In this document: positions 17,041 to 23,923 of the stretch, one piece after another
How positions within the stretch are numbered: position 1 is the stretch's first letter
Layout of the letters: every line of letters starts with the position of its first letter
Assembly: GCA_011523845.1 (NCBI GenBank)
Contig: WTFV01000069.1
Location: 1-43,985 of the forward strand
Length of the DNA stretch: 43,985 bases
Origin: Acidobacteriota bacterium
Lineage (GTDB): Bacteria; Acidobacteriota; Vicinamibacteria; Vicinamibacterales; UBA8438
Direction of reading: 5' to 3'
Notes under the pieces: model-generated
What the model saw: the letters and a program-made list of their open reading frames with translations, nothing else
Told to the model about the DNA's origin: nothing
Database searches by the model: none
Made by a program: the position numbers and the translations under genes

Positions 17041-17907
17041 ATGTCTCGAGCCGCTGACTTTCCGTACGACATGGGAAACGCGGGCGACCTCCTCAAGCAC
17101 GGAGTTCTCGCCGAGCTGGTCGCTTGGCAGTGCGAGTTGGGCATGCGTTTTCGCTTCATGGACCCGTTCGGCGGTGAACCACACGCGCCGCCCATGCCGG
17201 AGGTATCGCGACGTGTACGAGCCCTGAACAGTAGTGCCCTGCGGACCGCCCAGGTCGACATCGAGAACGGCCGCTACTTCGGTAGCGGTCTCCTCGTCCG
17301 GCACGCGGCGCGAGTGACCGGCTGCGGCCACGTTCGGGTGCTCAGCGGCGATGTTTGCAGTGGCCGACGACGACGGCAGCGAGAGTGCGGACTGGAAATG
17401 CTCCATGAGGAGCTTCCACCGCAGGGCGTTGAAGCCGATCGCGGCTTCCAGAACGGTCACGACGGGTACAAGATGCTCGACGCGATCGCGACTGGTGCGC
17501 AGGCGGGCGACGTGGTGCTGATCGACCCCTTCTTCGACCACTTCGTACAGTGCCGGGCTTCGGCGGTCGTGCCCAGGATCGCGGACATCGCCACCCGTGG
17601 CGCCGTGCTGCTGTTCGTATTGAACCCCAGCCCAAAGGATGTAGCTGGCCAGAGGTTCGATGGACTCCTCGGCGAGCACTTGCGGGGCGCGTGGCGAATG
17701 ACCTGCCCACCGCTCCGCGAGACGTCGGTCAGAGGCGAATCCAAGTACCATGCAGAGGCCGTCCTGGCCGCCCGCCAACTGACCGAGAGGAGATCTCAGG
17801 ACTCCACTGGCCTCCTCTGGAACCGCGTCGCCGCCTTCACGCAGCAACTGGCGGACGTACTCGGACTACCTCGCGATCCCCTCACACCCCGCCTTGTAGG
17901 CCCCTGA
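17041..17907 (+). CDS. RlmJ-like / Rossmann methyltransferase-like protein, uncertain
   Basis: A 288-residue protein. The N-terminus has FPYDMGNAGDLLKHGVLAEL followed by RFRFMDPFGGEP. This resembles the AGN-ADVLKH...D-HAG start of RlmJ-type rRNA methyltransferases, with DPFGG at the SAM-binding position. Later QAGDVVLIDPFFDHF looks like a motif IV strand, and AVLLFVLNPSP a further core strand. The usual DPPY of base methylases is DPFF here, so activity is uncertain. It sits in the mobile element between int and a minus-strand HEPN-type gene. Substrate and role unknown; methylation of RNA or DNA is a possibility only. Confidence 0.5.
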   Translation: MSRAADFPYDMGNAGDLLKHGVLAELVAWQCELGMRFRFMDPFGGEPHAPPMPEVSRRVRALNSSALRTAQVDIENGRYFGSGLLVRHAARVTGCGHVRVLSGDVCSGRRRRQRECGLEMLHEELPPQGVEADRGFQNGHDGYKMLDAIATGAQAGDVVLIDPFFDHFVQCRASAVVPRIADIATRGAVLLFVLNPSPKDVAGQRFDGLLGEHLRGAWRMTCPPLRETSVRGESKYHAEAVLAARQLTERRSQDSTGLLWNRVAAFTQQLADVLGLPRDPLTPRLVGP

Positions 17908-17925
17908 GCCGCGGGGGGCGACCGT

Positions 17926-18633
17926 TCACTCGTTGTCGCGACGCTCATGGATCGCGGCCCGGGCGACTTCCAGCCACGGCGGCGGACAGTGGTCGTCATC
18001 GCGGTCGACACCAACCCGCGGGAACGGCGGGCTGCCCCAGTCCTCCTCAAGGTTGGACTCGATGCTGGCGCAAAAGCGTGGGATGAGAGCTGCCAGCAGC
18101 TCGGCACCCCAAAGAACCTGGCTCAGGCCGCGACTCTGGATTCCGGCGCTGCCGCCATGGACGATCTGGTGGCGAACGATGGATAGGTTCTCGAACAGGT
18201 CGTTCAGCGTGTGCACCGTTTCGAGATTGTCCAGGCGGGCTACGGCTTTCTTGACCCGCCCTCGGAATCCAGAATCCCACTTCGCGTCGCTCGTTGCCGG
18301 CTGATCTCCTTGATACCAGAACTCTCGGTCTACCTGACGCAGTTCGAGCAGCTTGACGATCGATTCTCGATGTCGCTTCAGGATTCCTTGGAGCCTGTTC
18401 CCGTCGTGCAGTGTCGCTCGCCGATGGAACACCTTGCGCTCTGATTTGTGGGGCGAGGGTCCCTTCGCCTCGTACGTCTGGTACGCGGCTTCGTAGGCGA
18501 TCCAGTAGAACACGAAACGAACGTGTGCATTGTTGTCGGAGGCTGGTCGTTCCGCCGCCGCTAGCTTGATCCAGGCTGTCATCCGGGCGACGCGGCGCTC
18601 GTTGTCAGCCCGTCGCGCATTGGCAGTACGCAT
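17926..18633 (-). CDS. HEPN-like protein with RX4H motif
   Basis: A 235-residue protein. ATG 18633 is preceded directly by AGGAGCT, which decides the start; the longer upstream reading is not needed. It is mainly helical. FVFYWIAYEAAYQTYEAK is followed by a charged middle, then LFENLSIVRHQIVHGGSAG. RHQIVH is an RX4H motif on a helix after a long helical region, as in HEPN ribonucleases, where the Arg and His are catalytic. HEPN proteins often act as RNases in toxin-antitoxin and phage defence. It converges with the gene at 17041-17907 (18 nt apart). No antitoxin partner is recognised. The family is inferred from motif and helicity. Confidence 0.55.
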   Translation of the reverse strand: MRTANARRADNERRVARMTAWIKLAAAERPASDNNAHVRFVFYWIAYEAAYQTYEAKGPSPHKSERKVFHRRATLHDGNRLQGILKRHRESIVKLLELRQVDREFWYQGDQPATSDAKWDSGFRGRVKKAVARLDNLETVHTLNDLFENLSIVRHQIVHGGSAGIQSRGLSQVLWGAELLAALIPRFCASIESNLEEDWGSPPFPRVGVDRDDDHCPPPWLEVARAAIHERRDNE

Positions 18634-19513
18634 AGCTCCTCCGACGCAGAGACCCTGGTGGGCGTCAACCGCGCAGTCCAACGCTACCACACCGCTCCCC
18701 GGCGACGGTCGACGCGACTGGGGACCGACCGACGCGATGCCGTCCGCCGGGACCGCGCTGCCGGGTCGGAAACGCCTTCCTGCCAAGGAAGATTCGGGAG
18801 GTACCGCGATCGTGGCTCAGTGCCGATGACCGAACCTGCCAGTCTGACCGTCAGGTTTCCGAGCGGCTTCGGCTCGTCGTTCCGGATCTGGGCGGCCGAC
18901 ACGCCCGCGAACCTCTCGATTTCGCGCGCCGACCGAGGGCCGCCGTGTCTGGCCGACCCGAAGCCGAACTGCCGGTGACACACCACGAGCCGGTCCGGCG
19001 CCGAGGAATCGCCGTCGTGATCTCCGCCCGGCTGTGCTGCCTCTATATAAGGCAGGCCCCGCAATGGCCGGTACCCGGCCGCGCGGACGACATCGACAGC
19101 ATCCACGTGGACGCGCGCGGGTCGCCCGACCGGTGGCGAACGATCCCGCCGGCGCGTTGCGCCCGACTGACCCCACCCTCCACACCCGGCCTGCGGCCCG
19201 GCGCGCCTCCCGGAGTCGGCGCGCCACGAACGAAACCCCGGGAGAGGCGGCGGAACGGACGACAATGAGTCAGAACCGAGCGGCGGCCAGGGCAACGACG
19301 CGGGCGGGCATACCCACGCCTCGGCGTGCTTGCTCGCGACCCGCGACGCCGCGTCCCTGACGCCGGCCTCGGCCACGCACCGGCCCTGCCGGGCCATCAC
19401 CCCACACACGCTCGACGCCTGAAGCGGTTCGATGGCCGCCCCGCTGGCGGCGCACGACGTCGCCGAACGCCGCCACGCAATCCGCCTCGTCGGGCCCATC
19501 CCCGGAGGAGACC
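18634..19513. other. Long stretch without a convincing gene
   Basis: An 816-nt minus-strand reading crosses this region, but its composition (Arg/Ser/Pro/Ala-rich) and lack of motifs mark it as a high-GC shadow. A TATATAAG tract occurs near 19042. No RNA gene was recognised. Confidence 0.4.
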
Positions 19514-19900
19514 ATGACCTTGATCGACACGCTCCGTCCCGAGCACCGGCGATTGTTGCGGTGCCTGCGCAAGCGCATCGCCAACCGCGAGAACATGCGC
19601 CGCTACCGCAGCGACATCAACTACATGCAGCTGTGTCCCGGCGTGGACCTGCCGCTCGAGGCCGGCACCTGCGGCCGCCTGATCTGGCCCGAGAGCACCC
19701 GCTGCGCCGCCTGCCGCAAGCGCCGCCACTGGCTCCTCACACACGCGCTCAACCCCGTCGAGGTCGTCCTGTCCGCGTTGCTCGACGGCGCCGAGGCCGA
19801 CGACGCCGAGCACGACGACGGCGCGCGCGAGGACTTCGGTCAGGCCGTCCCCCTGCTCGACGAGCTGTCCGCACTCGGCGATCCCTGCCTGCGCTGGTAG
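19514..19900 (+). CDS. Small CxxC protein, unknown
   Basis: A 128-residue protein with a good GGAGGAG site before its ATG. The N-terminal half is basic (LRPEHRRLLRCLRKRIANRE). The middle has a likely zinc knuckle: LCPGVDL, GTCGR and TRCAACRKR. The C-terminal third is acidic (DGAEADDAEHDDGAREDFG) and ends LDELSALGDPCLRW. The basic-zinc-acidic layout suggests a nucleic-acid-binding accessory or antirestriction-like protein, but nothing is recognised. A degenerate copy of its 3' end follows at 19926-20037. It lies upstream of the mobilization genes. Confidence 0.5.
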   Translation: MTLIDTLRPEHRRLLRCLRKRIANRENMRRYRSDINYMQLCPGVDLPLEAGTCGRLIWPESTRCAACRKRRHWLLTHALNPVEVVLSALLDGAEADDAEHDDGAREDFGQAVPLLDELSALGDPCLRW

Positions 19901-19925
19901 CGCCCGACCCAGCGATTCGGTCGAA

Positions 19926-20037
19926 GACGACACCGCGTCGGGCGCGATCCACGACGACACCCGCGACCACCTCCCCGCCATCGTCCCGAACCTCGACGAG
20001 CGCACCGACCTTGGCGATCCCCTGCCTTCGTTGGTGA
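19926..20037 (+). repeat. Degenerate copy of the 3' end of the preceding gene
   Basis: The reading NLDERTDLGDP with CTGCC and CGTTGG nearby parallels LLDELSALGDPCLRW at the end of the preceding gene, preceded by a similar Asp-rich segment. It looks like an old partial tandem duplication that has drifted. Confidence 0.4.
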
Positions 20038-20353
20038 GGACTCTCGCGCACGCCGGCCCGGACCTGTCCGGTAGCGCGGCATGGCGCTCGGCTTCCTCAG
20101 CCCAGCATCCCGAGCTCCCGGTGAGCACGACGTTATCACCTCAGTCCGCCTTCACGCTCCCTCCGCTTTCCGGGCGCCACCGCACCGCCGGCGCCGGCCT
20201 TCGGATCCCCGCCGATGGTTGGAGCCGGCAACACCGCCGGTGTGAGCAACGCGAGGCGCCGGGCGTTCGCCGCCGATGGCAGACGTTTGTCTGCCCTGAA
20301 TGGCACGCGTCCCTTACACTCCCCGCCGCACCAGAGACGGTAGGAGCGAGATG

Positions 20354-20389
20354 CGGTTTTTGCTAGCGCAAACCGGGGCCTGCGGCCCC
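20354..20389 (+). other. Candidate oriT region upstream of mobC
   Basis: Two adjacent inverted repeats: CGGTTT...AAACCG enclosing the palindrome TTGCTAGCGCAA (20354-20375), and GGGGCC-TGC-GGCCCC (20375-20389). They lie 30 nt upstream of mobC, the usual place for the relaxase nick region in mobilizable elements. No nic sequence is recognised, so the role is inferred from position and symmetry. Confidence 0.4.
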
Positions 20390-20418
20390 TAACCGATCTC
20401 GGACAGAGAGAAACACCG

Positions 20419-20751
20419 ATGGCGCGCCCGCGCATCGAGGCCAACGCCCGGCGTTCGCGGCAGTTCGGCATCCGCCTGACGCCGGCCGAGGCGCGCCTCG
20501 TCGAGGCGGCGGCGGCCCGCGCCGGCCGGCCGCCCGTGGCCTTCATCCGCGCGGCGGCGCTCGCCGCGGCCGGCACGGCAACCCGACACGGCGAGCCGGC
20601 CCGGACCGAGGCGACGGCCATCCGGCGGGAGCTTCGGCGCATCGGCGCGAACCTGAACCAGGCGCTCCGGCTCGCGCATGCCGGCCGCAACACCGACCTC
20701 TCCGCCGCGGTCAACGCCGTGCGCGACGCCGTCGCACGGAGGCTGGCATGA
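20419..20751 (+). CDS. mobC: MobC-like relaxosome accessory protein
   Basis: A 110-residue protein with a ribbon-helix-helix-like N-terminus (FGIRLTPAEARLVEAAAARA), the GRPPVAFIRAAAL helix, and the MobC signature IRRELRRIGANLNQALRLAH. MobC proteins bind oriT and help the relaxase open the nick site. Its stop overlaps the start of the relaxase gene (ATGA at 20748-20751), so they are translationally coupled. This is typical of mobilizable plasmids and integrative mobilizable elements. Confidence 0.85.
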   Translation: MARPRIEANARRSRQFGIRLTPAEARLVEAAAARAGRPPVAFIRAAALAAAGTATRHGEPARTEATAIRRELRRIGANLNQALRLAHAGRNTDLSAAVNAVRDAVARRLA

Positions 20752-22949
20752 TCCCGCGCATCCACGCCGGCGGCCGTGGCGGGCGCGGTCTCGTGGCCTA
20801 CATCACCCACGACCGCCCGTCGGCCGGCGAGCGGCAGCCGACGACCGACGAGCGCGTCGGGCTGGTCGCCGGCCTGAACCTGCCGACCGACGACCCGCAT
20901 CTGGCCGGCCTGATCATGGCGCGGACGGCGGCAGACGCCGAGGTCATCAAGCAGCTGGCCGGCACCTCGAGCCGCGGCCGCAAGCTGAAGGCGCCGTTCA
21001 GCCATCTGTCGCTGTCGTGGTCGCCGGACGAGCCGCGCCCCGACCGCGCCGAGATGCTCCGGGCGACCGAAGAGGCGCTCAAGGCGATCGGCATGGGCGC
21101 GTGTCAGGCCCTCGTCGTCGAGCACACCGACACCGCGCATCCGCACGTACACGTGGCGATCTGCCGCGTGGACCCGGAGACCGGGAAGGCCTGCGGGCGC
21201 AAGAACGACGCCAGGAAACTCTCGACCTGGGCGGCGAAGTACGAGCGCAGCAGGGGGCGGGTCCAGGTGCCGAATCGCATCGCGCGGCGCGAGGCCCGCG
21301 AGGAGTACCGCGCGGTCGTCGACGTTCAGGTCGACGCCGACGTCCCGGTCGACCCAGCGAAGAAGAAGGCGGGCGCCGTGGTTCCGCTGCCCCCGATGCA
21401 GGGGAAGCGCGGGGCGGGCCGGGCGGCCCGGACAGCGGCGGAGCGGCAGGAGTGGACGGCGCACTTCAAGGCCCAGGTCCAGTCACGGACGCCGCCGGAC
21501 CAGGCGCGGCGCGAGCGGGTGCGGCTGGCCCGCACGCATCGGCGGCGCCGGGGGCGGCAGAAGGTCCTCGCGCCGCTCACGAAACTGAAGCTGTGGAAGC
21601 GCGCGCCCGACACAACGCCCGGCAGGACGGAGCCGACGGCGAAAGCGACGGCGGCCCGGAACGCGGGCCCTCACTTCCAGCGGCTCGATGCGCAGATCGG
21701 CGCGAAGCGCGGCCAGACCCGCGACGAGTTGCGCGACGCCGAGGCGGCCGTGCGCAAGGCAAAGCGCGGCGCCCCGCGCCGGCAACGCACCTCCGCGCCG
21801 GCGAGCACGACCCGCGAGCGCAAGGCCCGCGAGACGTTCGAGGCGGCCGTTGTTGACGACCGGGCCGCCCAGCACACCCTGCGGGCCGCCGTCCGCGACC
21901 ACGCCGCGGCTTGCGATGCCGTCGCCGCCACCCGCGCGGCGTCCCGCTGGACGCCCAATCGCCAGCGCGGCAGCGAGCGGCGCCTCACCTACCTCGACGC
22001 CGAGGAACGCCGCGACCAGACCCGCGACGCCGAGCTCACCGCCGAGGTCCAGGCCGAATGGGCAGCCAGCAGCCGGCAGGAGGCGCGCGACCGCTGGCGC
22101 GACGCGGCGGCCGACAAGCGCCGGGACCGGCAGGACCGCCGGCAGAAGGCCCGTGAGCACCGCCCCAAACGTCGCAGGCTGCGGCGGCTCCGGCAGCGCG
22201 TGGCGGATCTGCGGCGGCGCCTGACCACCTTGGACACGGCACTGAAGACCCTCGAACGGGTCCTCGAGCGGCTGGGATTGTCGAGACGGCCGCCAGCCCC
22301 GGCGCCGCGACCCCCCAACCTCGGCCCGTCGCTGTCGAGCATCATGCGTGACCTCGACAGGCACGTCGAGCGCGACTACCCCGCGCCGGCCCCCGAGCCC
22401 GTCCGGGCCGCCAGGCCGGAGCGGCAGCCGTCCTCGCCAACCCCGCCGGCTCCCGGCGTTGGTCAGCAGCCGCCCGCTCGGGAGCGCCCGCCGGCTGCGC
22501 CGCCCGCCGGTTCGCGCGAAACAGGCCCGCGCCCGCAGGTGGTCCAGATCCTGATCGGCGCGGTGTGCGCCGGCGGCGCGCGACTCTCGCGGGTGCGCTC
22601 GGAGTTCGAGCGGATGGACGCGGGGGACGGCGTGAAGCGCCTGGTGCTGCAGGCGGTCGACCCGGAGCTGCTCGAGGCGGTGGTCGGCCCGCAACTGGCC
22701 CCGGCGTGGGTGAAGCCGCTGCGCGCGCAGTACGCCCGCTTCAAGCAGGCGTATCCGGCCGACTGGGCGGACATCGAGAAGGTTTGGCGCGAACAGCGGG
22801 AGCGATGGCGGTCCAAGGCTGGACCGTACCGCGAGGGACCGCACCGCGAGCAGCCGCACGCCCAGCCTGTCCCGCCACGCGCGCCGGACCCGGCGGCCGG
22901 CGCGGCCGACAAGGCGCAGCAGCAGCGGCGGCCCGGATACGACCGCTAG
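20748..22949 (+). CDS. mobA: MobA/VirD2-type relaxase (MOBP-like)
   Basis: A 733-residue relaxase. Near the N-terminus GGRGGRGLVAYITHD offers Y18 as a candidate catalytic tyrosine. The metal-binding motif HTDTAHPHVHVAI (H126, H131, H133, H135) matches motif III of MOBP relaxases. After about residue 200 it is strongly charged and coiled-coil-like (Arg/Ala/Glu-rich, about 300-500), then Pro-rich, with a compact C-terminal segment (VQILIGAVCAGGARLSRV onward). It would cut one strand at oriT and lead it into a recipient. No type IV coupling or secretion genes are seen, so the element needs a helper. Extreme GC at codon third positions fits the element. Confidence 0.88.
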   Translation: MIPRIHAGGRGGRGLVAYITHDRPSAGERQPTTDERVGLVAGLNLPTDDPHLAGLIMARTAADAEVIKQLAGTSSRGRKLKAPFSHLSLSWSPDEPRPDRAEMLRATEEALKAIGMGACQALVVEHTDTAHPHVHVAICRVDPETGKACGRKNDARKLSTWAAKYERSRGRVQVPNRIARREAREEYRAVVDVQVDADVPVDPAKKKAGAVVPLPPMQGKRGAGRAARTAAERQEWTAHFKAQVQSRTPPDQARRERVRLARTHRRRRGRQKVLAPLTKLKLWKRAPDTTPGRTEPTAKATAARNAGPHFQRLDAQIGAKRGQTRDELRDAEAAVRKAKRGAPRRQRTSAPASTTRERKARETFEAAVVDDRAAQHTLRAAVRDHAAACDAVAATRAASRWTPNRQRGSERRLTYLDAEERRDQTRDAELTAEVQAEWAASSRQEARDRWRDAAADKRRDRQDRRQKAREHRPKRRRLRRLRQRVADLRRRLTTLDTALKTLERVLERLGLSRRPPAPAPRPPNLGPSLSSIMRDLDRHVERDYPAPAPEPVRAARPERQPSSPTPPAPGVGQQPPARERPPAAPPAGSRETGPRPQVVQILIGAVCAGGARLSRVRSEFERMDAGDGVKRLVLQAVDPELLEAVVGPQLAPAWVKPLRAQYARFKQAYPADWADIEKVWREQRERWRSKAGPYREGPHREQPHAQPVPPRAPDPAAGAADKAQQQRRPGYDR

Positions 22950-23467
22950 AGGATCGCCCGCAGCCGAGCCGTCGCATCGATTACCTGGGGTGCGTCCCAC
23001 ACGTTGTCTTGCAGCATGAACCTGTGACTGTTGGTGTGTTCGATGTAAGTGGAACGGCGGCGAACGACGTCGACCGGGATGAGCGCCGCCCGCACAATGC
23101 CATAAACACCGTCGAACAGCACAGCCGCGAGAACGTCGAACCCCTCGTCGTCGAGGTCGCGGATCGCCGACAACTGTCGAGACGGGTTGCGGCCCGCGAG
23201 GCGCCGCCCCTTGATCTGGTAGCGCTTGCCATCCTCGCCCGTCGCGTCCACCGCCTTCTCCGAGTTCGGGTGCCGCTTCCAACCGTAGGCGGCACAGAAC
23301 AGGTACTCGGCAAGATCGCCAGTTGGGTTGTTCTCCGACCGCAGTACCCCGCGCGTCCGCAGTTCCTCGAGGAGTGCCGCCTGGAAAGCAAGAAGTCCAG
23401 CGAGCGACCTGTCCTTCAGGTTCACGTCTGGCGCCCGCGTTGTTGTTCCGTCCGGTGCCTTCGTCAC
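22946..23467 (-). CDS. Restriction-endonuclease-like (PD-(D/E)XK-type) hypothetical protein
   Basis: The core reads NPTGDLAEYLFCAAYGWKR, then VDATGEDGKRYQIKGRRL, then FDVLAAVLFDG. The Glu of GDLAEY, the Asp of VDATGEDG and QIK of YQIKGR form an E...D...QXK pattern as in PD-(D/E)XK nucleases. A GTG at 23467 after a GGGGGCG is my preferred start (about 173 aa); the frame stays open to 23638, but that part overlaps the divergent gene and has no motifs. Its stop overlaps the relaxase gene's end by 4 nt, convergently. No methylase or partner is paired directly with it. Likely a nuclease of unknown target. Confidence 0.55.
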   Translation of the reverse strand: MTKAPDGTTTRAPDVNLKDRSLAGLLAFQAALLEELRTRGVLRSENNPTGDLAEYLFCAAYGWKRHPNSEKAVDATGEDGKRYQIKGRRLAGRNPSRQLSAIRDLDDEGFDVLAAVLFDGVYGIVRAALIPVDVVRRRSTYIEHTNSHRFMLQDNVWDAPQVIDATARLRAIL

Positions 23468-23630
23468 CGCTATCGTCGCCCCCCAACGTGGACTATAGCG
23501 CCGGTCGCGGTACTTCCCCGCCCCGCCCCCAACAGGCGTCGGAAGTCGACCCACACTACGGGTTGACGCACCCGACGGAGTGGTTCCGGGTCCGGCGAGG
23601 CTCTCTTCGCACCGTGATACTCTGTCCCTG

Positions 23631-23900
23631 ATGGACACCCACGCGGCCGTGAGGATGCTGACTGCCGCCGGCGCCGATGAGGCGCTTGCCGTCGCTGTGG
23701 TCGATGTCGCTCAGAACGCCGCCGCCGACCAGGGCCGCGAGTTGGCCACCCGCTCCGACCTCGACCATCTGCGTGAAGTACAGCGCGCGGATCTGGCCGC
23801 CCTCGAAGCTCGCCTGACGTGGCGTTTCGCGGGTGCGATGCTGGCGCAGACACTCGCGATCCTCGGAGGAGTGGTCGCGATCCTGCGCCTTCTGGATTGA
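23631..23900 (+). CDS. Small coiled-coil protein with C-terminal membrane helix (DUF1640-like)
   Basis: An 89-residue protein, MDTHAAVRMLTAAGADEALA, then a coiled-coil segment ELATRSDLDHLREVQ and ADLAALEARLTWRF. A single C-terminal transmembrane helix follows (MLAQTLAILGGVVAILRLL). The 'LATRSDLDHL...L' phrase and the layout match small DUF1640-like proteins common in high-GC genomes, often beside restriction or toxin genes. The start at 23631 fits the family. It precedes the type IIL gene by 23 nt and may be co-transcribed. Function unknown. Confidence 0.6.
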   Translation: MDTHAAVRMLTAAGADEALAVAVVDVAQNAAADQGRELATRSDLDHLREVQRADLAALEARLTWRFAGAMLAQTLAILGGVVAILRLLD

Positions 23901-23923
23901 TCTCTACCGACTGACGCCGGCCG

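Noticed and set aside
18684..19499. 816-nt minus-strand open reading
   Set aside because: Arg/Ser/Pro/Ala-rich with no motif, no ribosome site and typical of antisense shadows in high-GC DNA.
21483..23486. 667-aa minus-strand open reading
   Set aside because: Antisense to the relaxase; only its beginning overlaps the genuine restriction-like gene, in a different frame.
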